Positions 25,594-34,726 of a DNA stretch of 64,000 nucleotides are shown one piece after another. The stretch spans positions 62,001-126,000 of the forward strand of contig CAZUHB010000004.1 of NCBI GenBank assembly GCA_964620445.1. Direction: 5' to 3'. The notes beneath the pieces are model-generated. The model was given only the letters and a program-made list of their open reading frames with translations, was not told where the DNA came from and did no database searches. Each line of letters opens with the position of its first letter. The first letter of the stretch is position 1. This DNA comes from CAZUHB01 sp964620445. GTDB taxonomy: Bacteria > Planctomycetota > B15-G4 > CAYZWU01. The translations under genes were made by a program, and so were the position numbers.

Positions 25594-27621
25594 ATGCCCA
25601 GGATCATTGTTGTGCTGATCGTGGCCAGCCTTCTTCTGGTTTTTCACGGCCTCGGCGCCGCGTACGAGCCCATGCCGGCCGAGGCGACCACAAATCCCGA
25701 GGGCGGTTCCGAACCCCGCTCGGAGATCGAAAACGTTTTTATCGTGATCATCGACGGAATACGAAACAGCGAAGCCTTCGAGCATCCAATGCACGTCTTC
25801 ATTCCTCGCATCTGGAACGACCTGAGACCGCTCGGTACGATCTACAGCTCATTCGTCAACGCGGGCCATACGGCCACTTCGGCCGGTCATGGCGCGATCA
25901 CCTCGGGCGTGACACAGTTCATACCCAACACGCTCTGGTTCACCCATGAAGACATCGTGCGGATCCAGGAGGAGCCGAGCCTCTTTCAGTACTATCGCAA
26001 GCAGCGCGGAATCCCCGAGGACAAGACGTGGATCATCAACGGGAAGGGAGGGATGATCGAGTACGTGGGGATCTCCCAGCATCCTTCCTTTCGAGGGGAT
26101 TTCGCCCCGTCCCTTTCGTTCCACGACCTGGTGAGCGACGATACGACGTGGGCCGAGGCAGAGCGGGTGATCGACACCTACCACCCGTCGCTCGCCATGA
26201 TCAACCTGGCCGACGTGGACGAGTATGGCCACACCGGGAACTGGAAGCTCTACACGCAGGCGATCCGCCGCGCGGACCAGATCGTGTACGACCTCTGCCA
26301 GAAGATCTGGAGCGATCCTTTTTACGACGGCAACACGGCCATCTTCATCACGAGCGACCACGGCCGCCATCTCGACGGGGTGTTCGACGGATTCAAGGAA
26401 CACGGCTGTTCGTGCATGGGGTGCCGTGCCGTCCCCTTTCTGGCCATAGGGCCGGGCATCAAGCAGGACGCGGTCGTCAGCAAGCGGGGATTTCTCCGCG
26501 ACATCGCGCCCACGGTGGCCTGCATGCTCGATTTCGACGTGCACCTGGCGCGGGGCAGAATCTTGAGGGATCTGTTCGAAACGCCTCCGGCCGGAGAACC
26601 GATGGCGCTCGTCGATCCTGTCGTGGCCGCGGCCGCCGACAAAACCCACGTGGCCGCCTGCCTGCTGGGGGACATGTCCGGCTCCATAGCCTATTCCTAC
26701 GCGGCGAACCGGGGCTCCCGGCGGGAAGGCTTTGCGATCCTCAGCGGGGGCACGACCAACTTCTCACCATCCATCGCGGCATTGGATGACCGCGTGGCCG
26801 TGGCCTGGACCTGCGGCTTCGCCGATGGATCGTACCGGATCGCGGCGCGCGAAAGCACGGACAACGGGTCCAGCTGGAACGAGGGGATCGTGCTCGACGG
26901 CCAGTATCCCTACTGGGAGGACCTCTTCCCCTGCGCCTTCTACAGCGGCAACGAGCTGCGCGTGGTCTGGACGGAGGCGCGCATATCGAGGTGCGCCGTG
27001 AACATGGCTGTCATCAGGGACGGGGAGGTGGTCAGAACAGACACCTTTTACGATGTCTTCACGGAACGGCCGCGCTGCTCGGCCGGCCCGGGCGGGACAC
27101 ACGCGGTTTTCCAGCGGCTCGACGGGACGGAAAAGAACTTCGATATCCGGTACTGCTTCCACGATGACAACGGCTGGCTCCCTTCGGTGAACACGGGTGC
27201 CACGATCGGCGAATCGCTGCGTCCCGACGTGGTTGCCGACTCGAACGGAATACACCTGGTCTGGGGTGAAAACGACAACAGCCTCTTCCGCCTGATGTCG
27301 CGGCGATCCGCGGAGGGAACGGTCTGGTCCGATTCGGTCGAGATCGGCAGTTCGGGTTTCGGCGCCTGGCGGCCGCGCCTCGCGGCGGCGAACGGCAAAC
27401 TCCTCACCGTCTGGGAGGGTTACGACAACGACGTTCCCGGGATCTTCGCCTCGTCGAGCGCTGACAGCGGCGCCACCTGGTCGACGGCGGTCCGCCTCAC
27501 CCCTCCCGAAGAGGTGGCGACCAATCCGGCCATGGTGATCGACGAGGCCAACGTGCTGCACCTGGTCTGGATGAAGGGCTCCCAGCCGACAAGGCTCGGG
27601 TGGATGCACCTTCAGCTCTAG
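25594..27621 (+). CDS. Exported alkaline-phosphatase-superfamily protein with C-terminal sialidase-like propeller
   Basis: The 675-residue protein has a signal peptide. Residues 45-345 show the alkaline phosphatase/phosphodiesterase fold: V-F-I-V-I-I-D-G for the first metal Asp, H-T-A-T-S-A-G-H with a Thr nucleophile, D-V-D-E-Y-G-H and F-I-T-S-D-H-G-R-H for the second metal site. From about residue 370 a BNR/sialidase-like propeller follows (S-T-D-N-G-S-S-W, S-A-D-S-G-A-T-W Asp-boxes). It probably hydrolyses a phosphate or sulfate ester outside the cytoplasm; substrate unknown. GAGGAGG-like sequence upstream of the ATG supports the start. Confidence 0.82.
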   Translation: MPRIIVVLIVASLLLVFHGLGAAYEPMPAEATTNPEGGSEPRSEIENVFIVIIDGIRNSEAFEHPMHVFIPRIWNDLRPLGTIYSSFVNAGHTATSAGHGAITSGVTQFIPNTLWFTHEDIVRIQEEPSLFQYYRKQRGIPEDKTWIINGKGGMIEYVGISQHPSFRGDFAPSLSFHDLVSDDTTWAEAERVIDTYHPSLAMINLADVDEYGHTGNWKLYTQAIRRADQIVYDLCQKIWSDPFYDGNTAIFITSDHGRHLDGVFDGFKEHGCSCMGCRAVPFLAIGPGIKQDAVVSKRGFLRDIAPTVACMLDFDVHLARGRILRDLFETPPAGEPMALVDPVVAAAADKTHVAACLLGDMSGSIAYSYAANRGSRREGFAILSGGTTNFSPSIAALDDRVAVAWTCGFADGSYRIAARESTDNGSSWNEGIVLDGQYPYWEDLFPCAFYSGNELRVVWTEARISRCAVNMAVIRDGEVVRTDTFYDVFTERPRCSAGPGGTHAVFQRLDGTEKNFDIRYCFHDDNGWLPSVNTGATIGESLRPDVVADSNGIHLVWGENDNSLFRLMSRRSAEGTVWSDSVEIGSSGFGAWRPRLAAANGKLLTVWEGYDNDVPGIFASSSADSGATWSTAVRLTPPEEVATNPAMVIDEANVLHLVWMKGSQPTRLGWMHLQL

Positions 27622-27645
27622 ATCAGCCGCCGCCCGGCCCGGCTC

Positions 27646-29121
27646 TCACCTGTAATAGACAACCCTGACGATAGCCAGCGTCTTGCACACGAGGCAGGGA
27701 TCCCTCGTCTTCGTGTCCTCTCCGCGGGGGAAGTAGTAGAACCATCCCTTGCCCTCGCAGGAGGCGCACTTTCTGAGCCGGACCCTGCGGACGTGCACGT
27801 CGCCCGATTGCTCGGCGTAGAAGGCGCAGACGAGCTGCTTCTTCCACTCGACCTTCGAATTGCGCCACCACTGTTCGGGGGATTGACCGATCGCGTCCGG
27901 CGGTTGCGCCGTCGACACGCGGCGCTTGGCGTGCTCGTCCCTCTTTTTCTTGATCGCCTCGATTTTCTGCTTGAGCTTCTCGTCCACGGTGAGCGGGTCG
28001 TTCTTCTTCTCCTTCCGCTCCGGTTCCCTGGCCTCGGCAGGGAGAAGATGGGCCTGCTCGCCGAGGATGAACGTGGCCGTGCCGTACGTGGCGGTTCGGA
28101 GGCCCCCGCCTTTGCGGTTCTTCCAGAGTTCCTCGATCTCCTCGATTTTCATCCCGTACTGCCGGGCCAGCATCTCCTTGATGTCGAAGCACATCTCGTC
28201 GCGCGCGTAGGCGAGGGCGTCGCCGAGGGAAAGGCCGTCCTCTCTCGCCACCTCGGCCGCCACGCGGTCGATCATCGTGAAGTAGTCGGTCAGGATGAGC
28301 TGCTGGTAGTGGGCGCGCCTCTTGACCAGGATCTTCGCCCGCAGGGCTTCGAGCTCCCCCTTCTGCCTGCTGAAGGGAAAGGTGCGCACGAAGGTTTCGC
28401 ACATCTCGAGGGCGCGGGAGAACTTCTTTCTGTAAAGCCGGTTCCGGATTTCGGCCAGGTACCGGGTGGCCTCCTGCTCGATTTGCTTGATTTCGATCTG
28501 CTCGATCTTGTGCGCCGTTGCCTTCGGTTTGAACATGGGATCGAGTGCGGCCGCCATGCGAAAATGCTCGAGCGCCCTCGAGTAGAAGGCGATCGCTTCG
28601 CAATAAACGCCGGCCTTGAAGTGCTCGAGGGCGGTTTCGGGAGGAGCGGCGCCGACCTTCCGATCGTACAGTTCCTGACCGGTGTAGATCTCCTGCGCCT
28701 CGACCTCGACCGTTTCCACGTTCCTGATGCGGTCGTGCAGGTAGTCGTAGTCTTTGCCCATACGGTGCAGGGTGACGATCCCGGGACGGGACGGCTCCAC
28801 GCGCACACCGGTCACGTATGTGCCGTTGTCGAGAAGCATCCGCGTGGCGCGGATCGAAATCGTCTCGACTTCCATGTTTCCGTAGCCGTGGGCGGTCTTG
28901 ATCTCCTCCGCGTCGGTGTCGACGATGTGCTCCCATCGGAGCGCCACGATTCCCCCGTTGTCGCAGCGCTCGACCACGATGCCCACCTCGGCATCGAAGG
29001 AGACGAGCGTTCCGTGCAGCTCGATCCCGTTCTTCAGGCGGATGACATCGGCCGAGCCGATCTGGCCCGCCAGAACGAGCCCGGTCATGGCAAGGAGGAC
29101 GATTTTTACGGGCGATCTCAT
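27646..29121 (-). CDS. Exported helical protein with C-terminal CxxC zinc-ribbon
   Basis: The 491-residue protein starts with a signal peptide (I-V-L-L-A-M-T-G-L-V-L-A-G), then a short beta region (V-I-R-L-K-N-G-I-E-L-H-G-T-L), typical of periplasmic proteins with an Sm-like fold. TPR-like and coiled helices follow (about residues 190-330) and a charged K/E-rich region. The end holds C-A-S-C-E-G-K-G-W and C-L-V-C, a pair like half of the DnaJ zinc centre. No enzyme motif is seen. The frame is open 46 codons further upstream, but the ATG at 29121 has AGGG eight bases before it and directly opens the signal peptide. Function unknown. Confidence 0.7.
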   Translation of the reverse strand: MRSPVKIVLLAMTGLVLAGQIGSADVIRLKNGIELHGTLVSFDAEVGIVVERCDNGGIVALRWEHIVDTDAEEIKTAHGYGNMEVETISIRATRMLLDNGTYVTGVRVEPSRPGIVTLHRMGKDYDYLHDRIRNVETVEVEAQEIYTGQELYDRKVGAAPPETALEHFKAGVYCEAIAFYSRALEHFRMAAALDPMFKPKATAHKIEQIEIKQIEQEATRYLAEIRNRLYRKKFSRALEMCETFVRTFPFSRQKGELEALRAKILVKRRAHYQQLILTDYFTMIDRVAAEVAREDGLSLGDALAYARDEMCFDIKEMLARQYGMKIEEIEELWKNRKGGGLRTATYGTATFILGEQAHLLPAEAREPERKEKKNDPLTVDEKLKQKIEAIKKKRDEHAKRRVSTAQPPDAIGQSPEQWWRNSKVEWKKQLVCAFYAEQSGDVHVRRVRLRKCASCEGKGWFYYFPRGEDTKTRDPCLVCKTLAIVRVVYYR

Positions 29122-29359
29122 CAGCCGATCCCTGATGGCGCCACGACGGCGCGATCCGATTCTGCCCAGATTCCTTGGTCGATCGCGGCCGGGTTGTCGT
29201 TCGGGGTGCGGTTTCGGATTCCGGCCATTCAATGTATCGGGCGATTCGATCCCGGACACGGACTTTTTGGAAAAACCGGGCCGATCGAGACCGATCGCAC
29301 GGGGCGGGCGGGCAGGATTGATGATCGATCGAGGTGAGGATACTTTTCGTGGCCGCTGA

Positions 29360-31489
29360 ATGGTAAGATTGCAGCAAACCGTAATCCGCGTACTGATACA
29401 TGGCAGGATGATCAGAAACCCGAAAAACCGGCTTCGGCCAGTGAGTGCACTTCGCTGGATCGTTTCGATCTGGGCGCTGGGATTGGTCTTCCGCCTGCTC
29501 TATTTTTTTCAGTGCCGCGACTGTCCCATCGCTGATTTCCACTACCTGCTCATCGACTCCAATTTCTACGATCTCTGGGCCAAGAGCCTCGCGGGCGGCG
29601 ACTGGGTGGGCGGCGAAGCGTTTTTCATGGGGCCCCTCTATCCCTACTGTCTCGGCCTGGTCTACAAATTCTTCGGAACCGAATTCGTTCTTGTGCGCCT
29701 CATCCAGACCTTGGTGGGATCGGTCTCGTGCGTGGGAGTCTTCTGGCTCGGCAAGCGGCTCTTCGGCGAGAGGATCGGTCTTCTGGCCGCGCTGCTCTTC
29801 AATCTCTACGGACTGTTCTATTTTTACGAGAACCTTCTTCTGGGAACGAGTCTGATCGTATCGGTCACACTCCTGTGCGCGATCGTTCTCGTGGAAGCGA
29901 GCCTGCGCAACAGGTGGTGGTGGTGGCTGGCCGCGGGGATCTGCGTCGGTGTGTGCGCCGTGGGCAAGGCGAACATGCTCATGGCCGCGCTCTTCGTGAT
30001 CCCCTGGATCGTGGTGATCAACCGGGGCCGCCCCCGGTGGGCGGGCCTTTCGAGGTGCTCTGTCTTCGCGGCGGGCCTGATCTTGACGGTTGCGCCGGTG
30101 ACGGTGAGAAACTACGTGGTGCAGAAGGATTTCGTTCTACTCACGGCCAACGGGGGGTTCAATTTTTACCTGGGCAATAATCCCGACTCGGACGGCGTGT
30201 GGATGAGGAGCGAGCTCCCCTATCCGGGCGCCAACATCGATGGCCACGTCGAGGCCCTGATGACCGGGCGGAAGGCGTACCGGACCCTTCAACCCTCCGA
30301 GATCGGATCGACTCTGGTCAAGGAGTCATGGGCCTTCATGACCGGCTCGCCGGGCGACTACCTCGTCCTGCTGGGGAAGAAGTTCATGGCCTCCGTCAAT
30401 GCCGTCGAGGTGTGCAACAGGGACGACTACCGGTTTGCGAGCCGTTTCTGCTGGTTTCTGAGGCTTCCGCTTCTGAGCTTCGGTCTGCTCGCTCCCCTCG
30501 GTTTGCTCGGTTTCCTTCTCTGTGCGCGGCATGTGCGCCGCTACTTCGTGCCTCTTCTCTTCGTCCTGATTCCCTTCGCCACCATGCTGATGATTTTCGT
30601 CCTCTCCCGGTACCGGCTACCGGCAGTGCCCTTTCTGTGTCTCTTTGCCGCGCAGGCCCTTGCGGGCGCGTGGGGCCTTCTCGAACGGAAAGCATGGAAA
30701 GGGCTGGGCGTGTGGATCATCGCTCTGGCCGGGATCGCCGTGCTGGTTCACTGGCCCTTCGAAAGCCTTCGCGTGAATTACTGGCGCGGCGCGTCCAACG
30801 CGGCCTACGCCAGCTACCTGGCGGGCAAGGGTCTCAAGGACCAGGCGATGGACGAGGCGGAGCGGATCCTGTCCATGAATCCGAACGAACCGATCGCGCT
30901 CGACCTTCACGCACAGCTCTTGATCGAGAAGGGTCAGCTGTCTCGGGCGGCCAACGATCTCCGCCGCGGCGTGGCCCACCACCCCGATGACCTGCTCTGG
31001 GTCTTGCAGCTCGCGATCGTCCTGGAGCACATGGGTCGGTTCGAGGAGCTGAGCGCCCTCTATGAAGAGACGATCGCGCGCGAGGAACCCAAGGCGCTCG
31101 AGAGGGGAGCCGCGCCTCCGCTGCTCGGAAGGATCTTTCTGGGGCAGGGCCAGCTTCGCGACGGGACCGGGGACCGCGGGGGGGCGGAGCGGGCTTTCCG
31201 GAAGGCCGTGCACTACGCACCGAACGATCCCGATCTGTTCGATACGCTCGTTCTCTATCTGGCCGAGGATCGGGAAACACGCGGCGAGGCTCTGGCCATG
31301 GCCGAGCGGAGCGCCGGTGCGGCCCCCACGGCCCGCCAGCTCTGCTTGCTCGGCTGGGTCCATTTCAAGGCGGGCCGCCTGGAGGAGGCGCGATCCCTGC
31401 TGGAACGGGCACAGGCCAGCGGGCCGCAGAATCCCACGGTTCGAAATCGTCTGAAAGAGCTCGAGCAGAAGCTGGACGCCCGGCGGTAG
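29360..31489 (+). CDS. GT39/ArnT-like membrane glycosyltransferase with C-terminal TPRs
   Basis: The 709-residue protein has about ten membrane helices in residues 30-470 and the GT39-type first periplasmic loop with D-S-x-x-Y and G-P-L-Y-P-Y, where acidic residues would bind the lipid-phosphate sugar donor. From about 490 to the end are TPRs (A-N-D-L-R-R-G-V-A-H-H-P-D-D-L). Family members move a sugar from polyprenyl phosphate to protein or lipid at the outer face of the inner membrane. Two starts are possible: ATG at 29360 (used here) or ATG at 29408; neither has a well-spaced ribosome-binding site. The 238-base divergent gap before it (29122-29359) holds nothing I can assign. Confidence 0.82.
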   Translation: MVRLQQTVIRVLIHGRMIRNPKNRLRPVSALRWIVSIWALGLVFRLLYFFQCRDCPIADFHYLLIDSNFYDLWAKSLAGGDWVGGEAFFMGPLYPYCLGLVYKFFGTEFVLVRLIQTLVGSVSCVGVFWLGKRLFGERIGLLAALLFNLYGLFYFYENLLLGTSLIVSVTLLCAIVLVEASLRNRWWWWLAAGICVGVCAVGKANMLMAALFVIPWIVVINRGRPRWAGLSRCSVFAAGLILTVAPVTVRNYVVQKDFVLLTANGGFNFYLGNNPDSDGVWMRSELPYPGANIDGHVEALMTGRKAYRTLQPSEIGSTLVKESWAFMTGSPGDYLVLLGKKFMASVNAVEVCNRDDYRFASRFCWFLRLPLLSFGLLAPLGLLGFLLCARHVRRYFVPLLFVLIPFATMLMIFVLSRYRLPAVPFLCLFAAQALAGAWGLLERKAWKGLGVWIIALAGIAVLVHWPFESLRVNYWRGASNAAYASYLAGKGLKDQAMDEAERILSMNPNEPIALDLHAQLLIEKGQLSRAANDLRRGVAHHPDDLLWVLQLAIVLEHMGRFEELSALYEETIAREEPKALERGAAPPLLGRIFLGQGQLRDGTGDRGGAERAFRKAVHYAPNDPDLFDTLVLYLAEDRETRGEALAMAERSAGAAPTARQLCLLGWVHFKAGRLEEARSLLERAQASGPQNPTVRNRLKELEQKLDARR

Positions 31490-31644
31490 AACCTGAACTC
31501 TCGGGCCGCCCGCCGTGCCCCGCCCGCCTCCGCGCGAGGGCACTATTTTTTTGGTTAATCCGCCGCGGAAGCAAAAGGCGCGGCCGGTCATTGTCGATCT
31601 TCTCGAAGAGGGCCCGATCCCGTATTGGAGGATCCGACCGGAAA

Positions 31645-32160
31645 ATGGCTGGAACGGAACGAACAGACAGGACCGTTACCCTGGAGCGGCTCGCCCGCGC
31701 CGACACCTTCGGTGTCGTACTGGAGGGGGAGTCTTTCCCGGCGCCCTTCTCCCGGAGAGACTGCGTCTGGTCCGAATGGATCTACAACAGCGCCGATCTA
31801 CCGGCCGAAAGTGGTTTTCATTCCGGTGAGAGCGAGGGCGGCGACTTTCGGGCGAAGACCGAGTTCGGCAGCCTCATGATCGATTCCCGCACGATCCGGC
31901 CCTACATCGCACCCTCCTTCGAGGGCGGGATGATGCGAAAAAGCGAGGAGGACCTGGTGACCGAGTACTGCCTCGAGACGTCGCGAACCTATTTTGCCAG
32001 GGTGGAGGCGGCCACCTATTCCCTCCCCGGCTTCAGGTTCTTGCCCTTTGTTCCCCGGCGCAGGACGGTTTTGCTGCTGGTTCTCTCCGATCGCGCTTTC
32101 TCCGGCCGCAGGCCTGTCCCGCCCCTGGTGCCGACCTTCCGGGGAATGGCCTGGGGCTGA
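31645..32160 (+). CDS. Hypothetical protein (171 aa)
   Basis: I do not recognise this protein. It has no signal peptide or membrane helix; it is mixed alpha/beta in composition with an Arg-rich C-terminus (F-V-P-R-R-R-T-V-L-L-L-V-L). Codon use matches neighbours. The ATG at 31645 follows GGAGG by 13 bases. The frame continues 18 codons upstream without a better signal. It stands alone between the GT39 gene and the sulfatase operon. The preceding gap has a T7 run at about 31545 but no clear hairpin directly before it. Confidence 0.5.
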   Translation: MAGTERTDRTVTLERLARADTFGVVLEGESFPAPFSRRDCVWSEWIYNSADLPAESGFHSGESEGGDFRAKTEFGSLMIDSRTIRPYIAPSFEGGMMRKSEEDLVTEYCLETSRTYFARVEAATYSLPGFRFLPFVPRRRTVLLLVLSDRAFSGRRPVPPLVPTFRGMAWG

Positions 32161-32311
32161 TAATAAATCACTCCTTCATTCAGCGAAGAAATCCTTTAAT
32201 CTATAGGGTGCGCGGTGCCGCATTGCGTTGCGGCGGCACCCGGTCCCAGGGGGAGTACCCTGCCCGGGCGAATGCCCGATCGGCAACGCGAAGCAGAACC
32301 AGAGGGTGATC

Positions 32312-33883
32312 GTGAACAGAGACGAGAGAATTTCCCGCCGGCATTTCGTTCGCACGTCGGCTGCCCTCGGCGCGGGTATGGCCCTCGGCGCCGGCACGGC
32401 GCCCGGGGTGCCGCTCGCCAGGCCGCTGAACGCCCGGCATCCTGCCCAGGCCCCCGGCGCGCGGCCCCACATCGTTCTCATCATGACCGACCAGCACCGC
32501 GCCGACTGCGTGGGGTGCAGCGGCAACGAGGTCATCCAAACACCCCATCTCGACGCGATCGCGGCCGAAGGGGTCCGGTTCGCGAACGCGTTCAGCTCCA
32601 CGCCGAGCTGCACGCCGGCGCGGGCCGCGCTCCTCACGGGGCTTTCGCCCTGGAATCACGGCATGCTCGGTTACGGACGGGTGGCCCGAAAATACCGGCA
32701 CGAACTTCCCGGCTTGCTGCGCGGCGCCGGCTACTACACTTTCGGCATCGGCAAGATGCACTGGTATCCGCAGAGATCGCTCCACGGCTTTCACGGGACC
32801 CTGATCGACGAGAGCGGCCGGGTCGAGACAGAGGGATTCGTGAGCGACTATCGCAAGTGGTTCCAGGAGCAGGCGCCCGGTCTCGATCCCGACGCAACCG
32901 GAATCGGCTGGAACGAACACCGCGCCGGCACCTATCTGCTCGCCGAGGATCTCCATCCCACCTACTGGACCGGGCAGACGGCGGCCGATCTGATCGACAA
33001 CCACGACCGGGACAAACCGCTCTTTCTCAAGGTTTCCTTTGCGAGACCGCACAGCCCCTACGATCCGCCGCGGCGCTTTCGCGACCTCTACGGAACCGAA
33101 GAGATCCCGGCGCCCAGCGTGGGCGGCTGGGCAAAGAAGTATGCCTCCTTCCCCAGGACCAAGAGCGCGGCCTTCGGCGATTACGGCGCGGACCACGCGC
33201 GCGCGTCGCGTCGGGCCTACTATGGAAACGTCACCTTCATCGACGAGCAGATCGGCCGCATCGTGGGGGCGTTGAAGAGGCGGGGCATGTACGATGATGC
33301 CCTGATCCTGTTCACCGCCGACCATGGCGACATGCTGGGCGACCATCACCACTGGCGCAAGACCTACGCCTACCAGGGTTCGGCCAATATCCCGATGGCG
33401 ATGAAATGGCCGGGCGGCATCGACGCGGTTCCGCCGCCGGGCAGTACGCTGCACCAACCGGCCGAACTCCGCGACTGCCTGCCCACCTTTCTCGACGCTG
33501 CCGGCGCGCGCACGCCGCGCGGGCTCGACGGCCTCAGCCTTCTCGACCTGGTGCGCCGGCGGGAGGCTTCCTGGCGGGAATGCATCGACATGGAGCATGC
33601 CACGTGCTATCGCGAAGAGAATTACTGGTGCGCGCTGACCGACGGTAAAAGAAAATACATTTATTTCTTTCCAAAGGGAGAGGAGCGGCTTTTTGATCTA
33701 GTCAATGATCCGCACGAGAAACACGATCTCGCCGCGGACAGACGCCGCGCCGAAGATGTGGAGCAGTGGCGGGACAAAATGATCCGGCACCTCTCCGAGA
33801 GGGGGGACCGGTTCGTCAAGAAAGGCAAGCTCCAGACCAGAAAGAAATCGATTCTCTACTCTCCTCATTATCCCGGAGACTGA
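32312..33883 (+). CDS. Tat-exported sulfatase
   Basis: The 523-residue protein begins with a Tat signal (S-R-R-H-F-V-R-T-S-A-A-L-G). The sulfatase core starts at H-I-V-L-I-M-T-D-Q-H-R-A-D-C (metal Asp), and the formylglycine motif is C-T-P-A-R (in S-C-T-P-A-R-A-A-L-L-T-G). F-T-A-D-H-G-D-M-L-G supplies the second metal-binding Asp-His. Cys in the motif means it needs FGE or anSME for maturation. Full length for the family. GTG at 32312 is chosen over an earlier in-frame start because GAGGG lies just upstream and it opens the Tat signal. It is the first gene of a six-gene run; the next gene starts 17 bases after its stop. Substrate unknown. Confidence 0.9.
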   Translation: MNRDERISRRHFVRTSAALGAGMALGAGTAPGVPLARPLNARHPAQAPGARPHIVLIMTDQHRADCVGCSGNEVIQTPHLDAIAAEGVRFANAFSSTPSCTPARAALLTGLSPWNHGMLGYGRVARKYRHELPGLLRGAGYYTFGIGKMHWYPQRSLHGFHGTLIDESGRVETEGFVSDYRKWFQEQAPGLDPDATGIGWNEHRAGTYLLAEDLHPTYWTGQTAADLIDNHDRDKPLFLKVSFARPHSPYDPPRRFRDLYGTEEIPAPSVGGWAKKYASFPRTKSAAFGDYGADHARASRRAYYGNVTFIDEQIGRIVGALKRRGMYDDALILFTADHGDMLGDHHHWRKTYAYQGSANIPMAMKWPGGIDAVPPPGSTLHQPAELRDCLPTFLDAAGARTPRGLDGLSLLDLVRRREASWRECIDMEHATCYREENYWCALTDGKRKYIYFFPKGEERLFDLVNDPHEKHDLAADRRRAEDVEQWRDKMIRHLSERGDRFVKKGKLQTRKKSILYSPHYPGD

Positions 33884-33900
33884 CGTAAAGGAGTCACTGA

Positions 33901-34131
33901 ATGAAAGTCACCATTACCTACTGCGGTGAATGAAACTACGAACCGAGGGCCGCCGGTCTGGCAGGCTCGATCCAGAAAGAACTGAACCTCTCCGTCGATC
34001 TGATCCGCGGAAGCGGCGGTATTTTCGACGTTGTCGCCGATGGACGCGTCCTCTTTTCCAAGTTCGCCGTCGGCCGTTTTCCCGAAGAAGCGGAGGTCAT
34101 CGAACCTCTGCGGAAGCTCATCACCCAGTAG
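33901..34131 (+). CDS. selW: SelW/Rdx-family selenoprotein (Cys-x-x-Sec), in-frame TGA read as selenocysteine
   Basis: The frame ATG 33901 to TAG 34129-34131 is interrupted only by TGA at 33931-33933. Read as Sec, it gives a 76-residue protein with the redox motif Y-C-G-E-U-N-Y at residues 7-13, the position and form of C-x-x-U in SelW. A thioredoxin-like core follows, and the family's second signature G-S-G-G-I-F-D-V-V-A-D-G-R-V-L-F-S-K is near residue 37. The length suits SelW/Rdx (about 75-95). AAAGGAG lies seven bases before the ATG. A SECIS-like hairpin follows the TGA at the proper distance. It sits 17 bases after the sulfatase and 7 before the next gene. Role: a cytoplasmic thiol-redox protein; partner unknown. 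The standard gene call would end after ten codons and miss it. Confidence 0.85.
33944..33969 (+). promoter_or_regulatory. Bacterial SECIS-like hairpin of the SelW-like gene
   Basis: CGAG (33944-33947) pairs with CTCG (33966-33969), CC (33950-33951) with GG (33964-33965), and GCC (33952-33954) with GGC (33960-33962), with a GG bulge and a single A bulge. The loop is GGTCT (33955-33959), the same five bases as the loop of the E. coli fdhF SECIS element that SelB binds. The loop starts 21 bases after the TGA, inside the usual 16-37 base window. Confidence 0.7.
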
Positions 34132-34138
34132 CGGAACA

Positions 34139-34687
34139 ATGGTCGAGAAGCGAATCGTCATCGAGACGCACGCCATCCTGTGCAAGTCAAAGAGAGTGAA
34201 GAAGAAGCTCCTGGCGGCGCTCCGCCTGGTGGAGAAGGTCGTCAACGGCCGCGCCTTCGAGAGGCAGGTCATCGGCCACACCTATCACGACGGCAAGCGC
34301 CGGATCCGGGGCTACCACATGTGCGACCTCGCGCCCGATGAGGTCTACGAGAAGATCATGTCGGGCGCCGATCTCTACACGCCCGCTGACGGCGATTTCG
34401 ACATCAGGTGGAAGGTCAAGAAGCGTTCCCTTTTCTGGAGGATCACCTCGAACACGATCGGGTATACCTATCCGTTTTCGCGGACGATCAACACGTACGA
34501 GTGGTTCATCAAGAAGCGTCGCCCCCCGACGGTCGCCGGACACCTCATGCACGAGTATCTGCACAACTGCGGTTTCGTGCACGGCGCCGGGCGGAGCAAG
34601 CTGCGCAACCGGTCGGTACCCTATGCGGTCGGCTACATGGTCAAGAATATCGCCTGGTCGATTTACAGGGGTGGAAACGACGAGTGA
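34139..34687 (+). CDS. Small metzincin-motif protein (HExxHxxGxxH)
   Basis: The 182-residue protein has H-E-Y-L-H-N-C-G-F-V-H near residue 137, an exact match to the metzincin zinc-site consensus HExxHxxGxxH. It is preceded by a helix (P-P-T-V-A-G-H-L-M) as in small metallopeptidases. It has no signal peptide and a basic N-terminus (K-S-K-R-V-K-K-K-L), so it should act in the cytoplasm. Apart from this motif I recognise no family. The ATG at 34139 is seven bases after the SelW-like stop; the frame runs upstream through that gene but those codons overlap real coding sequence. Peptidase activity is inferred from the motif alone. Confidence 0.65.
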   Translation: MVEKRIVIETHAILCKSKRVKKKLLAALRLVEKVVNGRAFERQVIGHTYHDGKRRIRGYHMCDLAPDEVYEKIMSGADLYTPADGDFDIRWKVKKRSLFWRITSNTIGYTYPFSRTINTYEWFIKKRRPPTVAGHLMHEYLHNCGFVHGAGRSKLRNRSVPYAVGYMVKNIAWSIYRGGNDE

Positions 34688-34726
34688 CGGAGCCCGGCGG
34701 TCGGGCTGATTCAAGGAGAAAGACGA

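Noticed and set aside
31490..31560. Terminator after the GT39 gene, from the T7 run
   Set aside because: No stable hairpin ends directly before the T-run; GC-rich pairings nearby are ambiguous.
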